Positions 17,122-25,699 of a stretch of 64,000 nt of DNA are shown here, piece by piece. The stretch is from Clostridium grantii DSM 8605 (GTDB lineage: Bacteria; Bacillota; Clostridia; Clostridiales; Clostridiaceae). The stretch is taken from the NCBI RefSeq assembly GCF_900129965.1, contig NZ_FQXM01000013.1:19555-83554 (forward strand). The letters are read 5' to 3'. A program made the position numbers and the translations under genes. Numbering within the stretch: the first letter of the stretch is position 1; every line of letters begins with the position of its first letter. Under the pieces are notes generated by a model. The model made no database searches. It was not told where the DNA came from and worked only from the letters and a program-made list of their open reading frames with translations.

Positions 17122-17147
17122 AAGGGTGTAATTACACCCTTTTTTTG
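17122..17147 (+). terminator. Terminator of the secreted-protein gene
   Basis: GGGTGTAATTACACCC is a perfect palindrome followed by seven T. Confidence 0.9.
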
Positions 17148-17254
17148 TCTATTTAATTTTAAAAAAAATCTTAACTTTTATTATTATTATAAATTTATGA
17201 AAACATTGTGAATTTACATATAAATGAACATGGATATTTAAACATATTTTATGA

Positions 17255-17378
17255 TATAATCATAAGATAAACCCTTAAGAGCTTAGTTTTAAGGAATAAT
17301 ACCTGTAAATCTTGGCAAATTATTTTCAATGAAAAATTAATTATTTAGGTAGGTATTAAATTACTAAGGAGGACTTAA
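17255..17378 (+). promoter_or_regulatory. Promoter and folded leader of the cupin-HD-GYP gene
   Basis: TATAAT at 17255-17260 is followed by two nested possibilities: a hairpin CCTTAA/TTAAGG (17273-17294) and a long-range pairing AATACCT/AGGTATT (17298-17304 with 17351-17357). The ribosome binding site AAGGAGG lies 15 bases after the second. The fold is not one I can assign to a known riboswitch. Confidence 0.35.
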
Positions 17379-18287
17379 ATGAATACCGGAGTACATATAT
17401 GCACTCATGATGAATATATAGAAAAAACAGTTCAAGATTCTGCGGAACTAAGGTTATTAGCCAAAGGTGATGGAACCGAAGTAATGATTCAGAAAATCAA
17501 GGGTAATGAAACAGTTTTCATAGAACCAAGTGCTTTAAGTGAAACAATGGAATTTTTTTATATATTGAATGGTGAGTTAGAATTATATAAAAACAATTGT
17601 AAATCCATGTTAAAAAAAGGAGATTTTTTTTATGTACATCATTTAAATGAAACTGTTCAATTTTGTACCTTAGATGATGTAGAATTACTATATTTTTCAA
17701 CACAACCATTATTTCATTATCTTAGCAATGCCATAAAAGAGTTAAGCGAATTATCAAAAAAAGTAGAGACAAAGGATAAGTATACTCATGGTCATAATAA
17801 AAGAGTAAAAGATTATTCAGTTAAAATTGCAAATAAACTAAATCTTTCAAAAGAGGTCATAGAAAATATTTTATTTGCATCCCTTTTCCATGATTTAGGC
17901 AAGATAAATGTGCCTGATGAAATATTGAATAAACCAGGTGGCTTAACTGATGAAGAATTTGATTATATAAAAAAACATCCTTTAGATGGAGCAAATTTAG
18001 TTGAGAAAACTTATTTTAAAAATATAAAAAAGATAATAATACAACATCATGAAAGACTCAATGGCTCAGGATATCCTAACGGAATTCAAGGTGATGATAT
18101 AGTGGTTGAAGCTAGAATTATTGCTATATCTGACACTTATGATGCAATGACAACTAATAGGCAATATAGGAAAGCATTATCCCCACAAATAGCAATAGAT
18201 GAATTAAGAAAATTAAGTAGAACTCATTATGATGAAGATATAGTTTCTACCTTTATTAATATTCTGAAAGAAGAAGGCGAAATATAA
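17379..18287 (+). CDS. Cupin-HD-GYP protein, likely c-di-GMP phosphodiesterase
   Basis: Residues 1-115 form a cupin-like beta sandwich (strand pairs around MEFFYILNGELELY and MLKKGDFFYVHH). Residues 120-300 are an HD-GYP domain with HGHNKRV, SLFHDLGKINVPDEIL, KKHPLDGA, QHHERLNGSGYP and AISDTYDAMTT. All the metal-binding His/Asp positions of active HD-GYP c-di-GMP hydrolases appear present. The cupin may sense a small molecule and gate activity. Start ATG 17379 has AAGGAGG nine bases upstream. It lies 1.1 kb downstream of a c-di-GMP riboswitch, in the same direction but with its own promoter and terminator. Confidence 0.92.
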   Translation: MNTGVHICTHDEYIEKTVQDSAELRLLAKGDGTEVMIQKIKGNETVFIEPSALSETMEFFYILNGELELYKNNCKSMLKKGDFFYVHHLNETVQFCTLDDVELLYFSTQPLFHYLSNAIKELSELSKKVETKDKYTHGHNKRVKDYSVKIANKLNLSKEVIENILFASLFHDLGKINVPDEILNKPGGLTDEEFDYIKKHPLDGANLVEKTYFKNIKKIIIQHHERLNGSGYPNGIQGDDIVVEARIIAISDTYDAMTTNRQYRKALSPQIAIDELRKLSRTHYDEDIVSTFINILKEEGEI

Positions 18288-18289
18288 TA

Positions 18290-18325
18290 AAAAGGTGTGC
18301 TCAAAATTGTGCACACCTTTTTTTG
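18290..18325 (+). terminator. Terminator after the cupin-HD-GYP gene
   Basis: AAAAGGTGTGC pairs with GCACACCTTTT around a short loop, followed by a run of T. The convergent TetR gene begins its 3' end 60 bases later. Confidence 0.9.
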
Positions 18326-18383
18326 GCTCTTTAGTTTTGAAAATTTTTCAAAATTAATCATTAATGTTTTTCTTAATTTAATT

Positions 18384-18986
18384 TTATTTATAAAATACTA
18401 TACGAAAATAATCAATATATTCCTTTAAACTTTCTATAATCAAAGCTTCAGAACATTTTTTTCCTGATTCCATTTCTTTATCTATAAGATTTTTTAAAGT
18501 GGAAGAAACTATAAAACAAGTTTTTTCATAATCTACATTCTCTTTAAACAATGTTAAATCAACATTGTTAAAAACTCTTTTAACTAAAATATCCGTAGAA
18601 GCTCTTTTTCTTTTCTTTACTTCATTTAGAATTTCTAAATTTTCTTCACTTTTAGCTGCATCTACGAAATTCATCACATTAGGATGCTTTATTAAAAGCA
18701 TAGCTAGCTGGTTCATAAGCTCTTCAATACGATAAAATAAATCTGGATGTTTAAAATCAACGTAATTTGTCAAATATACTTCAATAATATTTTCTGCATA
18801 ATCATAAAGATAGAAAAACATCATTTTCTTATTTCCAAAATATTGAAATATAGACCCTTTAGAAATACCTGCCTTTTGAACAATTGTATTGGTGGAAGCT
18901 TTATCATATCCTGATGTTGCAAATTCTTCCATAGCATAATTTATAATATTATCTTTTTTTTCTTTATTTAATTCATCAATTTTCAT
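18384..18986 (-). CDS. TetR family transcriptional regulator
   Basis: The 200-residue protein has the TetR helix-turn-helix in the first 50 residues (AMEEFATSGYDKASTNTIVQ, then KAGISKGSIFQYFGNKK) and a helical ligand-binding domain. It follows the aldo-keto reductase gene by 13 bases in the same operon. Two copies of a 15-bp palindrome at the operon promoter are the likely operators, so it should repress its own operon. The ligand is unknown; given the reductase partner, a reactive aldehyde or quinone is plausible. AGGAG lies nine bases before ATG 18986. Confidence 0.93.
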   Translation of the reverse strand: MKIDELNKEKKDNIINYAMEEFATSGYDKASTNTIVQKAGISKGSIFQYFGNKKMMFFYLYDYAENIIEVYLTNYVDFKHPDLFYRIEELMNQLAMLLIKHPNVMNFVDAAKSEENLEILNEVKKRKRASTDILVKRVFNNVDLTLFKENVDYEKTCFIVSSTLKNLIDKEMESGKKCSEALIIESLKEYIDYFRIVFYK

Positions 18987-18999
18987 CCTTTGTAACTCC

Positions 19000-20253
19000 T
19001 TAATTTATATCCAAAGGTTTTGAACTTTCTTTAGTAGCTTTTCCTTTTTTATTAACAACTACTCTAGCTACACTTGCTAAAGCTTTTATACTTGGTTTTT
19101 CTAAGTTCTGCTGGACTTGTTTAAAAACTTTTCGAACTGGTATATGCTGTGGACATCTTTTTTCACACTTGCCACAGTCAATACAGCTACTTGTCCAATG
19201 AGCCTTTCCATCTGCACTTTGAATTCCTAGATAAGTCATATGAGATATTTTGGCCCCCATCTTTGAAAACATATGATAGTTATTTAAATTTTTGAAAGCA
19301 GCTGGAATATCAATTCCTGCAGGACAAGGCATGCAATAAGCACAGCCTGTACACCCTACTTGCATTAATTTATTATAAGTTTTTCTTACCTTCTCCACAA
19401 TATTAATTTCAGTCTCCGTCATACTGTTCGGAAGAGCTTCTGAGGCAATTTTCATATTTTCTTTTATGTGATCTTCTCTATTCATACCAGACAAAATCAT
19501 AGTTACTGCAGGGTGATTCCATACCCATCTAAGAGCCCAATCTGCTGGACTTTTCTTAATCTCTGCGCTATCATAAAGTTTTTGCACCTCTTTTGGGATT
19601 TTACCTACCAGTGATCCTCCTCTTAAAGGTTCCATTACAATAACACCCATACCTTTACTATAAGCATATTCAATACCTTCTATGCCTGCCTGGAAATGTT
19701 CATCTAAAATATTGAATTGAACTTGAGTAAACTCCCAATCATAGCCATCAACAATTCGCATAAAATCTTCTTTCTTTCCATGAAAAGAAAATCCCATATG
19801 CTTAACCTTGCCCTCTTTACGAATCTTGTCCATAAAATCTATAATTCCTAGAGATAGCATCTTGTCCCAAGACTTGCCATCTAAAGCATGAAGTAAATAA
19901 TAATCTATGTATTCAACTTGAAGTTTTCCCAATTGTTTTTGAAAGATTTCTTCCATAGTTTCTCTTTTATTAATAATGTAACAAGGTAGTTTTGTTGCAA
20001 TTTTCACTTTTTCTCTATATCCATCTTTAAGTACATATTCCCCCAAAAAACTTTCTGAAGCTCCTAAATGATAAGGATAAGCAGTATCTAAATAATTCAC
20101 TCCATTATCAATAGCATCTCGAATCTGTTTCAAAGCTTTATCTTTGTCAATTAAACTTGAAGCTTCTCCACCAACATGAGTTGGTAATCTCATACACCCA
20201 TATCCTAAAACAGATAATTTTTCAGTAGAATTTGGCATAGTCCTATATTGCAT
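19000..20253 (-). CDS. Aldo/keto reductase with C-terminal 4Fe-4S domain
   Basis: Residues 1-290 are an aldo/keto reductase barrel (LSVLGYGCMRLP, DTAYPYHLGASE, YIDYYLLHAL, GFSFHG). Residues 310-400 carry two cysteine clusters, CTGCAYCMPCPAGIDIPA and CIDCGKCEKRCPQHIPV, typical of AKR enzymes fused to a ferredoxin-like region. Such enzymes are common in anaerobes. I start it at ATG 20253, which follows GGGAGG; the TTG at 20268 would be upstream of that site. The gene is first in a two-gene operon with a TetR repressor. The natural substrate cannot be told from the sequence. Confidence 0.93.
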   Translation of the reverse strand: MQYRTMPNSTEKLSVLGYGCMRLPTHVGGEASSLIDKDKALKQIRDAIDNGVNYLDTAYPYHLGASESFLGEYVLKDGYREKVKIATKLPCYIINKRETMEEIFQKQLGKLQVEYIDYYLLHALDGKSWDKMLSLGIIDFMDKIRKEGKVKHMGFSFHGKKEDFMRIVDGYDWEFTQVQFNILDEHFQAGIEGIEYAYSKGMGVIVMEPLRGGSLVGKIPKEVQKLYDSAEIKKSPADWALRWVWNHPAVTMILSGMNREDHIKENMKIASEALPNSMTETEINIVEKVRKTYNKLMQVGCTGCAYCMPCPAGIDIPAAFKNLNNYHMFSKMGAKISHMTYLGIQSADGKAHWTSSCIDCGKCEKRCPQHIPVRKVFKQVQQNLEKPSIKALASVARVVVNKKGKATKESSKPLDIN

Positions 20254-20320
20254 ATTTTTTCCTCCCAAACTATTTGATTATATTATTTTTTCTGATTACA
20301 AAACCACTTAACTATCTCAA

Positions 20321-20369
20321 TGACCACTGTGGTCATCTTAATACTATCACAAATGACCACTGCGGTCAA
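20321..20369 (-). promoter_or_regulatory. Promoter with two TetR-type operators
   Basis: TGACCACTGTGGTCA (20321-20335) is a perfect palindrome; TGACCACTGCGGTCA (20354-20368) differs by one base. Their centres are 33 bp apart, about three helical turns. On the minus strand TTGACC (-35, inside the second box), 17 bases and TAGTAT (-10) lie between them, so bound repressor would cover the promoter. Confidence 0.85.
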
Positions 20370-20382
20370 TTTTAACTTTAAA

Positions 20383-20433
20383 AAAGAAGACTAGCTATAT
20401 ATTTTTTATAGAAATATATAGCTAGTCTTCTTT
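20383..20433 (-). terminator. Terminator of aspA
   Basis: AAAGAAGACTAGCTATATAT pairs perfectly with its complement ending at 20433 around an 11-base loop, followed on the minus strand by TTTAAAG. Confidence 0.85.
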
Positions 20434-20444
20434 GAAGAAACTTA

Positions 20445-21872
20445 CTAAACCACTGCTAATCTAGATGACAATTTTGGCTTACTTAATTTTTTAACTTGTG
20501 TCATATTTTTAGGATTTAATATCTCTTCTAATTCTGATTTTTCAAGTATTCCTTCATTAATAATAATATCTTTTACTGTTTCTCCAGTCTTTAAAGCTCT
20601 TTTAGCTATTGTAGCCGCTTTTTCATATCCTATATAAGGACAAATTGCTGTAATTATTCCTACACTGCTATCTACTAAGTTTGAACAAACTTCTTTATTT
20701 GCAGTTATGCCTACTATACAATTTTTAATAAAAGTGTTCACTCCATTTGTAAGCATTTCTACAGATCCAAATAAATTATAGAATATAATTGGTTCAAATG
20801 CATTTAACTCCAATTGACCTGCTTCTGCTGCCATGGTAATGGTAATATCGTTACCTATGATATTATAAGCAACTTGTGTCATAACCTCTGGGATAACAGG
20901 ATTTATTTTTCCTGGCATTATAGAAGATCCATTTTGCTTAGCAGGTAAATTTATTTCTCCAAAACCAGTTCTCGGACCTGAAGACATAAGTCTTAAATCA
21001 TTAGAAATCTTAGATAAAGTTACTGCACAAGTCTTTATTGCTGAAGATACTGCAACAAAACAATCTACATTTTGAGTACAATCAATTAAATCTTCTGCTC
21101 TTGTAAGATCTAATCCTGTAATTAATCTAAGAGTTGGAACTATCTTATTAAAATATTCATAATTAGCATTTAATCCAGTACCAATAGCTGTTCCCCCTAG
21201 ATTTATGCATTTTAATTCTTCCTTTGATCTTTCTAATCTTTTTATATCTCTATTTATTGCTGAGGTATAAGCCTTAAACTCTTGCCCTAGTGTAATTGGT
21301 ACTGCATCTTGCATTTGAGTTCTTCCCATTTTAATAACATCTTCAAATTCTTTTTCTTTTAATTCAAGTGCTTCACTTAATCTTCTCAACTCATTTATTG
21401 CTTTATCTAAAAGTCTTAAAGTTGTTATCTTTCCTGCTGTTGGAATTACATCATTTGTAGATTGACCCATATTTACATGATCATTTGGGTGGACAATGGA
21501 ATACTCTCCTTTATTGCCCCCTAAAATCTCTATTGCTCGATTTGCTATAACTTCATTTGCATTCATATTGGCGGAAGTGCCAGCACCTCCTTGAATAGGA
21601 TCTATAATGAAACTTTCAAATAACTCGCCATTTATTATTTCATCACAAGCTAAAACAATTGCTTTTTCAATCTCTTTATCAAAAAGCTTAGCTTCCCCAT
21701 TTGCTATAGCTGCTGCTTTCTTTATTTCTGCCAATGAACACACAAAATCTCTATTCATTTTCAGTCCCGATATAGTAAAATTTTCAGCCGCCCTCAGTGT
21801 ATGCACCCCATAATAAGCCTCACTTGGAACAAGTTTTGAACCTATTGAATCACTTTCCATTCTAAACTCCAT
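20445..21872 (-). CDS. aspA: Aspartate ammonia-lyase
   Basis: The 475-residue protein belongs to the fumarase/aspartase family. It has the signature GSSIMPGKINPVIPE (about residue 316), IQGGAGTSANMNANEVIANRA, HPNDHVNMGQSTND and TQMQDAVPITLGQEF. Aspartase deaminates L-aspartate to fumarate and ammonia; the length and the N-terminal MESDSIGSKLVPSEAYYGVHT pattern fit AspA better than class II fumarase. A good promoter and a terminator flank it, so it is monocistronic. The Lrp-type gene upstream may control it. The cytoplasmic product feeds the fermentative use of aspartate. Confidence 0.93.
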   Translation of the reverse strand: MEFRMESDSIGSKLVPSEAYYGVHTLRAAENFTISGLKMNRDFVCSLAEIKKAAAIANGEAKLFDKEIEKAIVLACDEIINGELFESFIIDPIQGGAGTSANMNANEVIANRAIEILGGNKGEYSIVHPNDHVNMGQSTNDVIPTAGKITTLRLLDKAINELRRLSEALELKEKEFEDVIKMGRTQMQDAVPITLGQEFKAYTSAINRDIKRLERSKEELKCINLGGTAIGTGLNANYEYFNKIVPTLRLITGLDLTRAEDLIDCTQNVDCFVAVSSAIKTCAVTLSKISNDLRLMSSGPRTGFGEINLPAKQNGSSIMPGKINPVIPEVMTQVAYNIIGNDITITMAAEAGQLELNAFEPIIFYNLFGSVEMLTNGVNTFIKNCIVGITANKEVCSNLVDSSVGIITAICPYIGYEKAATIAKRALKTGETVKDIIINEGILEKSELEEILNPKNMTQVKKLSKPKLSSRLAVV

Positions 21873-21917
21873 AATAAATTACCCCCGTCTGTAATTATCT
21901 AAAAATATTATAGGTAA

Positions 21918-21946
21918 ATACTATCATTTAGCAGAAAATTATTCAA
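21918..21946 (-). promoter_or_regulatory. Promoter of aspA
   Basis: Minus strand TTGAAT, 17 bases, TAGTAT, about 46 bases before the ATG. Confidence 0.6.
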
Positions 21947-22068
21947 TACTAATTGCTAAACCACGTAATTATTTCTGTTTTATGCTTTTCCAAGAAAAAA
22001 TATACTGTTTTCTTTGTCTTTAAATCTTTATTACCGAATTTTATTCCCCCTAAAATATCAATTTTCCA

Positions 22069-22518
22069 CTACCTATCAGGATTAACAGAATAATGATACT
22101 TAGGCATAGACAAAACCACATTGGTATTGGTCTTTAAAACTCCCTCTACGCTTTTAATTCTCGTAAGAAGTTTTTCTAAAGTATAAGTATTTTTTGTCAC
22201 GATTTTTATTATATAATCATATCCTCCAGCAGTGTATAAGCATTCTAATATCTCGTCTTCCTTTTCTATAAAATTCATAAACTTTTCAGTAAATTGTGGT
22301 CTTTCTAAGCTTACATTCATTACAGCCATCAAATCTTCTCCCAAACTCTCATTATCAAGAATAGCTGTGTATTGTTTTATAACTCCCGAATTCTCTAGTT
22401 TCTTTATTCTTTCTCCTGTAGCTGACAAAGAAAGATTTATTTTACTACTTATTTCAGAATTTGATATTCTTGCATTCTCTTGTAGTATTTTTAAAATATT
22501 AATATCTATACTATCCAT
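22069..22518 (-). CDS. Lrp/AsnC family transcriptional regulator
   Basis: The 149-residue protein has an N-terminal helix-turn-helix (LKILQENARISNSEISSKINLSLSATGERIKKLENSG) and a C-terminal RAM-type ligand-binding domain (YTAGGYDYIIKIVTKNTYTLEKLL). Lrp/AsnC proteins form octamers that sense amino acids. It lies directly upstream of aspA on the same strand with 196 bases between, including the aspA promoter, so control of aspA in response to an amino acid is a fair guess. AAGGGG precedes ATG 22518, and TATAAT lies 35 bases further up. Confidence 0.93.
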   Translation of the reverse strand: MDSIDINILKILQENARISNSEISSKINLSLSATGERIKKLENSGVIKQYTAILDNESLGEDLMAVMNVSLERPQFTEKFMNFIEKEDEILECLYTAGGYDYIIKIVTKNTYTLEKLLTRIKSVEGVLKTNTNVVLSMPKYHYSVNPDR

Positions 22519-22650
22519 TAGGTTACACCCCTTAATTTATATTAACTTTAATAATTATACCATGAAATTTATTTATATTCATTAATCATAAGTATGGGTT
22601 AAAGTTAAGATAAATCATATATTTCATAGAAATCATAAAAACGTGAAAAA

Positions 22651-22675
22651 AGAGAAGGACTAATCCTTCTCTCTA
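22651..22675 (-). terminator. Terminator of the 6S RNA
   Basis: GAGAAGGA and TCCTTCTC pair around TTAG and are followed on the minus strand by six T. Confidence 0.9.
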
Positions 22676-22902
22676 AACTACATATAATATATCCAAAATA
22701 CCGCTACCCTATAATTGACACCTATCCTCCGATAGGTGGGTGTTCTCAATGATAAATCTATCTCTTAAAAGCCATCTAAGGGTCTCACAATAAGCCCATA
22801 TCATCATCAATATTTTGAACTCCCTTGCTTAAACTGTAGGTTCAATACAAGAGCACACGTATAATTCAGAAATATTAACTATTTAATTTTTTGTTTCTCT
22901 CT
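22655..22902 (-). ncRNA. ssrS: 6S RNA (ssrS)
   Basis: The transcript unit on the minus strand has its own promoter and terminator and about 200 bases between. The 5' and 3' ends pair over an interrupted long helix (TAATAT with ATATTA, ATAC with GTAT, TGCTC with GGGTA). The sequence contains the Firmicute 6S landmarks I remember: GAACCTACAGTTTAAGCAAGGGAGTTC-like hairpin (given here as its ends GAAC/GTTC), GAGAACACCCACCTATC, and a hairpin CACCTATC/GATAGGTG. 6S RNA mimics an open promoter and binds sigma-A RNA polymerase. It could be another abundant RNA, but the size, central bubble and promoter fit 6S best. Confidence 0.7.
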
Positions 22903-22908
22903 AAATAT

Positions 22909-22937
22909 AATATAGCAATGTTTTTTTAAAATATCAA
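22909..22937 (-). promoter_or_regulatory. Promoter of the 6S RNA
   Basis: Minus strand TTGATA, 17 bases, TATATT. Predicted start near 22902. Confidence 0.6.
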
Positions 22938-22959
22938 GAGGAAATTTCTAGATTTATAA

Positions 22960-22990
22960 AAAAAATAGCTTAAAGAAAGCTATTTTTTAA
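22960..22990 (-). terminator. Terminator of the mgl operon
   Basis: AAAATAGCTT and AAGCTATTTT pair around a four-base loop, followed by a T run on the minus strand. It sits directly upstream of the 6S RNA promoter and insulates it. Confidence 0.85.
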
Positions 22991-22994
22991 TATT

Positions 22995-24005
22995 TTACTT
23001 TTTAGCAAGATACTTTCTAATATCAAATGCAACTGCTGTTATAATTATGGCACCTTTAATTATTTGTTGCCAGTATGGATTTACTCCTACAAAAGTTAAT
23101 CCGTAATTAATTACACTAAATATTAATACCCCAACTACAACTCCTGGAACTGTACCAACTCCACCTGAAACCGACCATCCACCTACAACACAAGCTGCAA
23201 TAGCATCAAGCTCATATCCTGCTCCATAGTTATTTGTTGCTCCACCTGTTCTTGCGGCTTCCAAAACCCCAGCTATACCATATAATGTACCTGCAATTAT
23301 ATAAAGAGCCATAATATTCTTTTTAACATTAATTCCTGATACAATAGCTGCTTCTTGGTTACCACCAATTGCATAAAGATTCTTACCCAATGTAGTTTTA
23401 TTTAAAATTACGTATATTATAATTATTACTGCTATAGCTATTAATATAACATAAGGAATCCCTAAAAATGACCCTGTTCCTAGCTTAGAAAAATCTCCTC
23501 TTAATCCACCTATTGGTTGTGAATTGTTAGGAGGAAGATTAAAATAAATTGAGTTTGCACCATAAACTATAACCATTGTTCCTAAAGTTGCTATAAAAGC
23601 CGGAACTTTAAATCTTGATACAATAAATCCGTTAATAGCACCCACCAAAACACCAATAAGTATTGCAAGTATAACAGGTATAATAAGATTCATTGCTGGC
23701 AAATTAGGATAAAACTTATTAGAATAATCAGCTGATTGAAGCATGGAAGCTGAAACTACAGCTGAAAAACCAACTACACGGCCTGAAGATAAATCAGCTC
23801 CTCCAGTTAAAATAATGAAAGCCGCACCTAAAGCTATAATTACCCTTGTGGAACTTTGAATCAATACATCTCTCATGGATCTTACAGATATAAATCTTGG
23901 ATCTTTTATAGCAATGGCTACAATTAATATAACTAAAACAATATATATAGCGTATTGTCTTAAAAATTCCCCAGTATTTTTTTTGTTTATATTTAAATTA
24001 AACAT
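22995..24005 (-). CDS. mglC: Galactose/methylgalactoside ABC transporter permease
   Basis: The 336-residue permease has 8-10 membrane helices and the BPD_transp_2 signatures of MglC/RbsC: FIILTGGADLSSGRVVGFSAV, GAINGFIVSRFKVPAFIATLGTM, AIGGNQEAAIVSGINVKK and the EAA-like cytoplasmic loop. It takes sugar from MglB through the membrane with energy from MglA. It lies 80 bases after mglA, and the three genes share one strand and order (mglB-mglA-mglC) as in E. coli. Assignment to galactose rests mainly on the binding protein. Confidence 0.9.
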   Translation of the reverse strand: MFNLNINKKNTGEFLRQYAIYIVLVILIVAIAIKDPRFISVRSMRDVLIQSSTRVIIALGAAFIILTGGADLSSGRVVGFSAVVSASMLQSADYSNKFYPNLPAMNLIIPVILAILIGVLVGAINGFIVSRFKVPAFIATLGTMVIVYGANSIYFNLPPNNSQPIGGLRGDFSKLGTGSFLGIPYVILIAIAVIIIIYVILNKTTLGKNLYAIGGNQEAAIVSGINVKKNIMALYIIAGTLYGIAGVLEAARTGGATNNYGAGYELDAIAACVVGGWSVSGGVGTVPGVVVGVLIFSVINYGLTFVGVNPYWQQIIKGAIIITAVAFDIRKYLAKK

Positions 24006-24085
24006 AATTACTCCTCCTTATTTATAGCTAAACATTACTAAACTTAATTTCACTAATACAAATTTATAGTTAAAGTGATTTATCT

Positions 24086-25603
24086 TTAAACCATATACTT
24101 AGTTGCTAATTTCATGATTTCTTCTTGATTTGCTTTTTCTCTATCAATGATACCCGATAATTTACCTTCGCACATAACCATTATTCTATCGGATATACCT
24201 AGCAATTCAGACATTTCTGAAGATATCATAATAACACTTTTACCTTGTTTTGCAAGCTCTATTATTATTGAGTAAATTTCATATTTAGCTCCAACATCAA
24301 TTCCTCTAGTTGGTTCATCCAATATTAAAATCTCTGGATTAGTTAAAAGCCATCTGGACAAAAGTACCTTTTGTTGATTACCACCTGAAAGATTTTTTAT
24401 TGCCGTTTTTATTGAAGGTGTCTTGGTTCTAAACTTATCAATATACTCTTGTGTATCTTTTTGCCTTTTCTTCTCGTTTAATAATCCAAATTTATTTAAA
24501 TAATTAGATAAACTAGCTATAACTGTATTTTCAACAATAGATAATGCTGGGAAAATACCTGTTGCACGTCTTTCTTCTGTTAATAAAGCCATTTTATGAG
24601 CTATAGCCTCTGTTGAGGATTTTATTTTGACTTGCTTATCATGGATAAACATACTTCCTTTTTCAACTTCTCTTAATCCAAATATAGCTTCAAATAATTC
24701 AGTTCTTTGTGCTCCAACCAAACCACCTACGCCTAAAATTTCACCTTTTTTTAATTCAAAAGAAATATCTTTGAAAGACTTAGGAGATGGAGAAGTAAAA
24801 TCTTCAATCTTCATTATTGTTTCACTAGGTTTATTATCTTTTGGTGGAAATCTATTAGTTAATTCACGTCCAACCATTCTTGATATTATTAAATCTGTTG
24901 TTAAATCCTTTGCTCGCCATGTACCTACAAGAGTACCATCCCTCATTATGGTTACATCATCAGATATTCTAAGAATCTCCTCCATTTTGTGGGATATATA
25001 TATAATGGCAACGCCCCGATCTCTCAAACTATTAATAATCTTAAATAAATGTTCAACTTCATTTTCCGTTAAAGATGAAGTGGGCTCATCCATAATTACA
25101 ATTTTAGAATTAAAAGAAACCGCTTTTGCAATTTCCATAGATTGTAATTTAGAAACGGACATATCTCCTGCTTTTATTTTAGGATCAATTTCTATCTCAA
25201 GACTTTTAAATAATTCCGTTGTATCATTATACATTTTTTTACTATCAATAAATTTTAGTGGTCCAAATTTTACTTCTGGAAATCTTCCTAACCAAATATT
25301 TTCCATTACATTTCTATATTTAACCGGATGTAATTCTTGATGTATCATTGATATTCCTAACTCTAAAGCTTCTTTAGAGTTATTTGTATCTACTTTTTTA
25401 CCTTCTAATAATATTTCACCTTGATCTTGATGATATATTCCAAATAAACATTTCATCAATGTAGATTTCCCTGCTCCATTCTCTCCCATGAGAGCATGTA
25501 CAGTTCCTTTTTCAACCTTAAGAGTAACATTATCTAATGCTTTAACCCCCGGAAATTCTTTAGTTATATTATTCATTTCTAAAATATATTTTCTATCATC
25601 CAT
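24086..25603 (-). CDS. mglA: Galactose/methylgalactoside ABC transporter ATP-binding protein
   Basis: The 505-residue protein has two fused ABC domains. The first has Walker A GENGAGKSTLMKCLFG, a signature SKLQSMEIAKAV and Walker B IVIMDEPTSSLT. The second has a degenerate Walker A (GVGGLVGAQRTE), as in this family, and intact LSGGNQQKVLLSRWL and ILILDEPTRGIDVG. This is the double-ABC layout of MglA/RbsA sugar importers. It is in the mgl operon between mglB and mglC, and a strong hairpin upstream probably lowers its level relative to mglB. ATG 25603 follows GGAGG. Confidence 0.92.
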   Translation of the reverse strand: MDDRKYILEMNNITKEFPGVKALDNVTLKVEKGTVHALMGENGAGKSTLMKCLFGIYHQDQGEILLEGKKVDTNNSKEALELGISMIHQELHPVKYRNVMENIWLGRFPEVKFGPLKFIDSKKMYNDTTELFKSLEIEIDPKIKAGDMSVSKLQSMEIAKAVSFNSKIVIMDEPTSSLTENEVEHLFKIINSLRDRGVAIIYISHKMEEILRISDDVTIMRDGTLVGTWRAKDLTTDLIISRMVGRELTNRFPPKDNKPSETIMKIEDFTSPSPKSFKDISFELKKGEILGVGGLVGAQRTELFEAIFGLREVEKGSMFIHDKQVKIKSSTEAIAHKMALLTEERRATGIFPALSIVENTVIASLSNYLNKFGLLNEKKRQKDTQEYIDKFRTKTPSIKTAIKNLSGGNQQKVLLSRWLLTNPEILILDEPTRGIDVGAKYEIYSIIIELAKQGKSVIMISSEMSELLGISDRIMVMCEGKLSGIIDREKANQEEIMKLATKYMV

Positions 25604-25640
25604 ATAATTGCCTCCTGTGGATATGAGTAATTACAAAATA

Positions 25641-25679
25641 GAAAACAAGAGCAAAGCTTTAGTTTTTACTCTTGTTTTC
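25641..25679 (-). terminator. Stem-loop between mglB and mglA
   Basis: GAAAACAAGAG and CTCTTGTTTTC form an 11-bp stem with a 17-base loop. It probably stabilises or partly ends the mglB message, giving more binding protein than ATPase. Confidence 0.7.
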
Positions 25680-25699
25680 TAAATCAAAACTATCTTTTA

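Noticed and set aside
22680..22900. Metabolite riboswitch of the mglC side or of Lrp
   Set aside because: It points away from mglC, has its own terminator before any gene, and its ends pair over a long helix, which fits 6S RNA.
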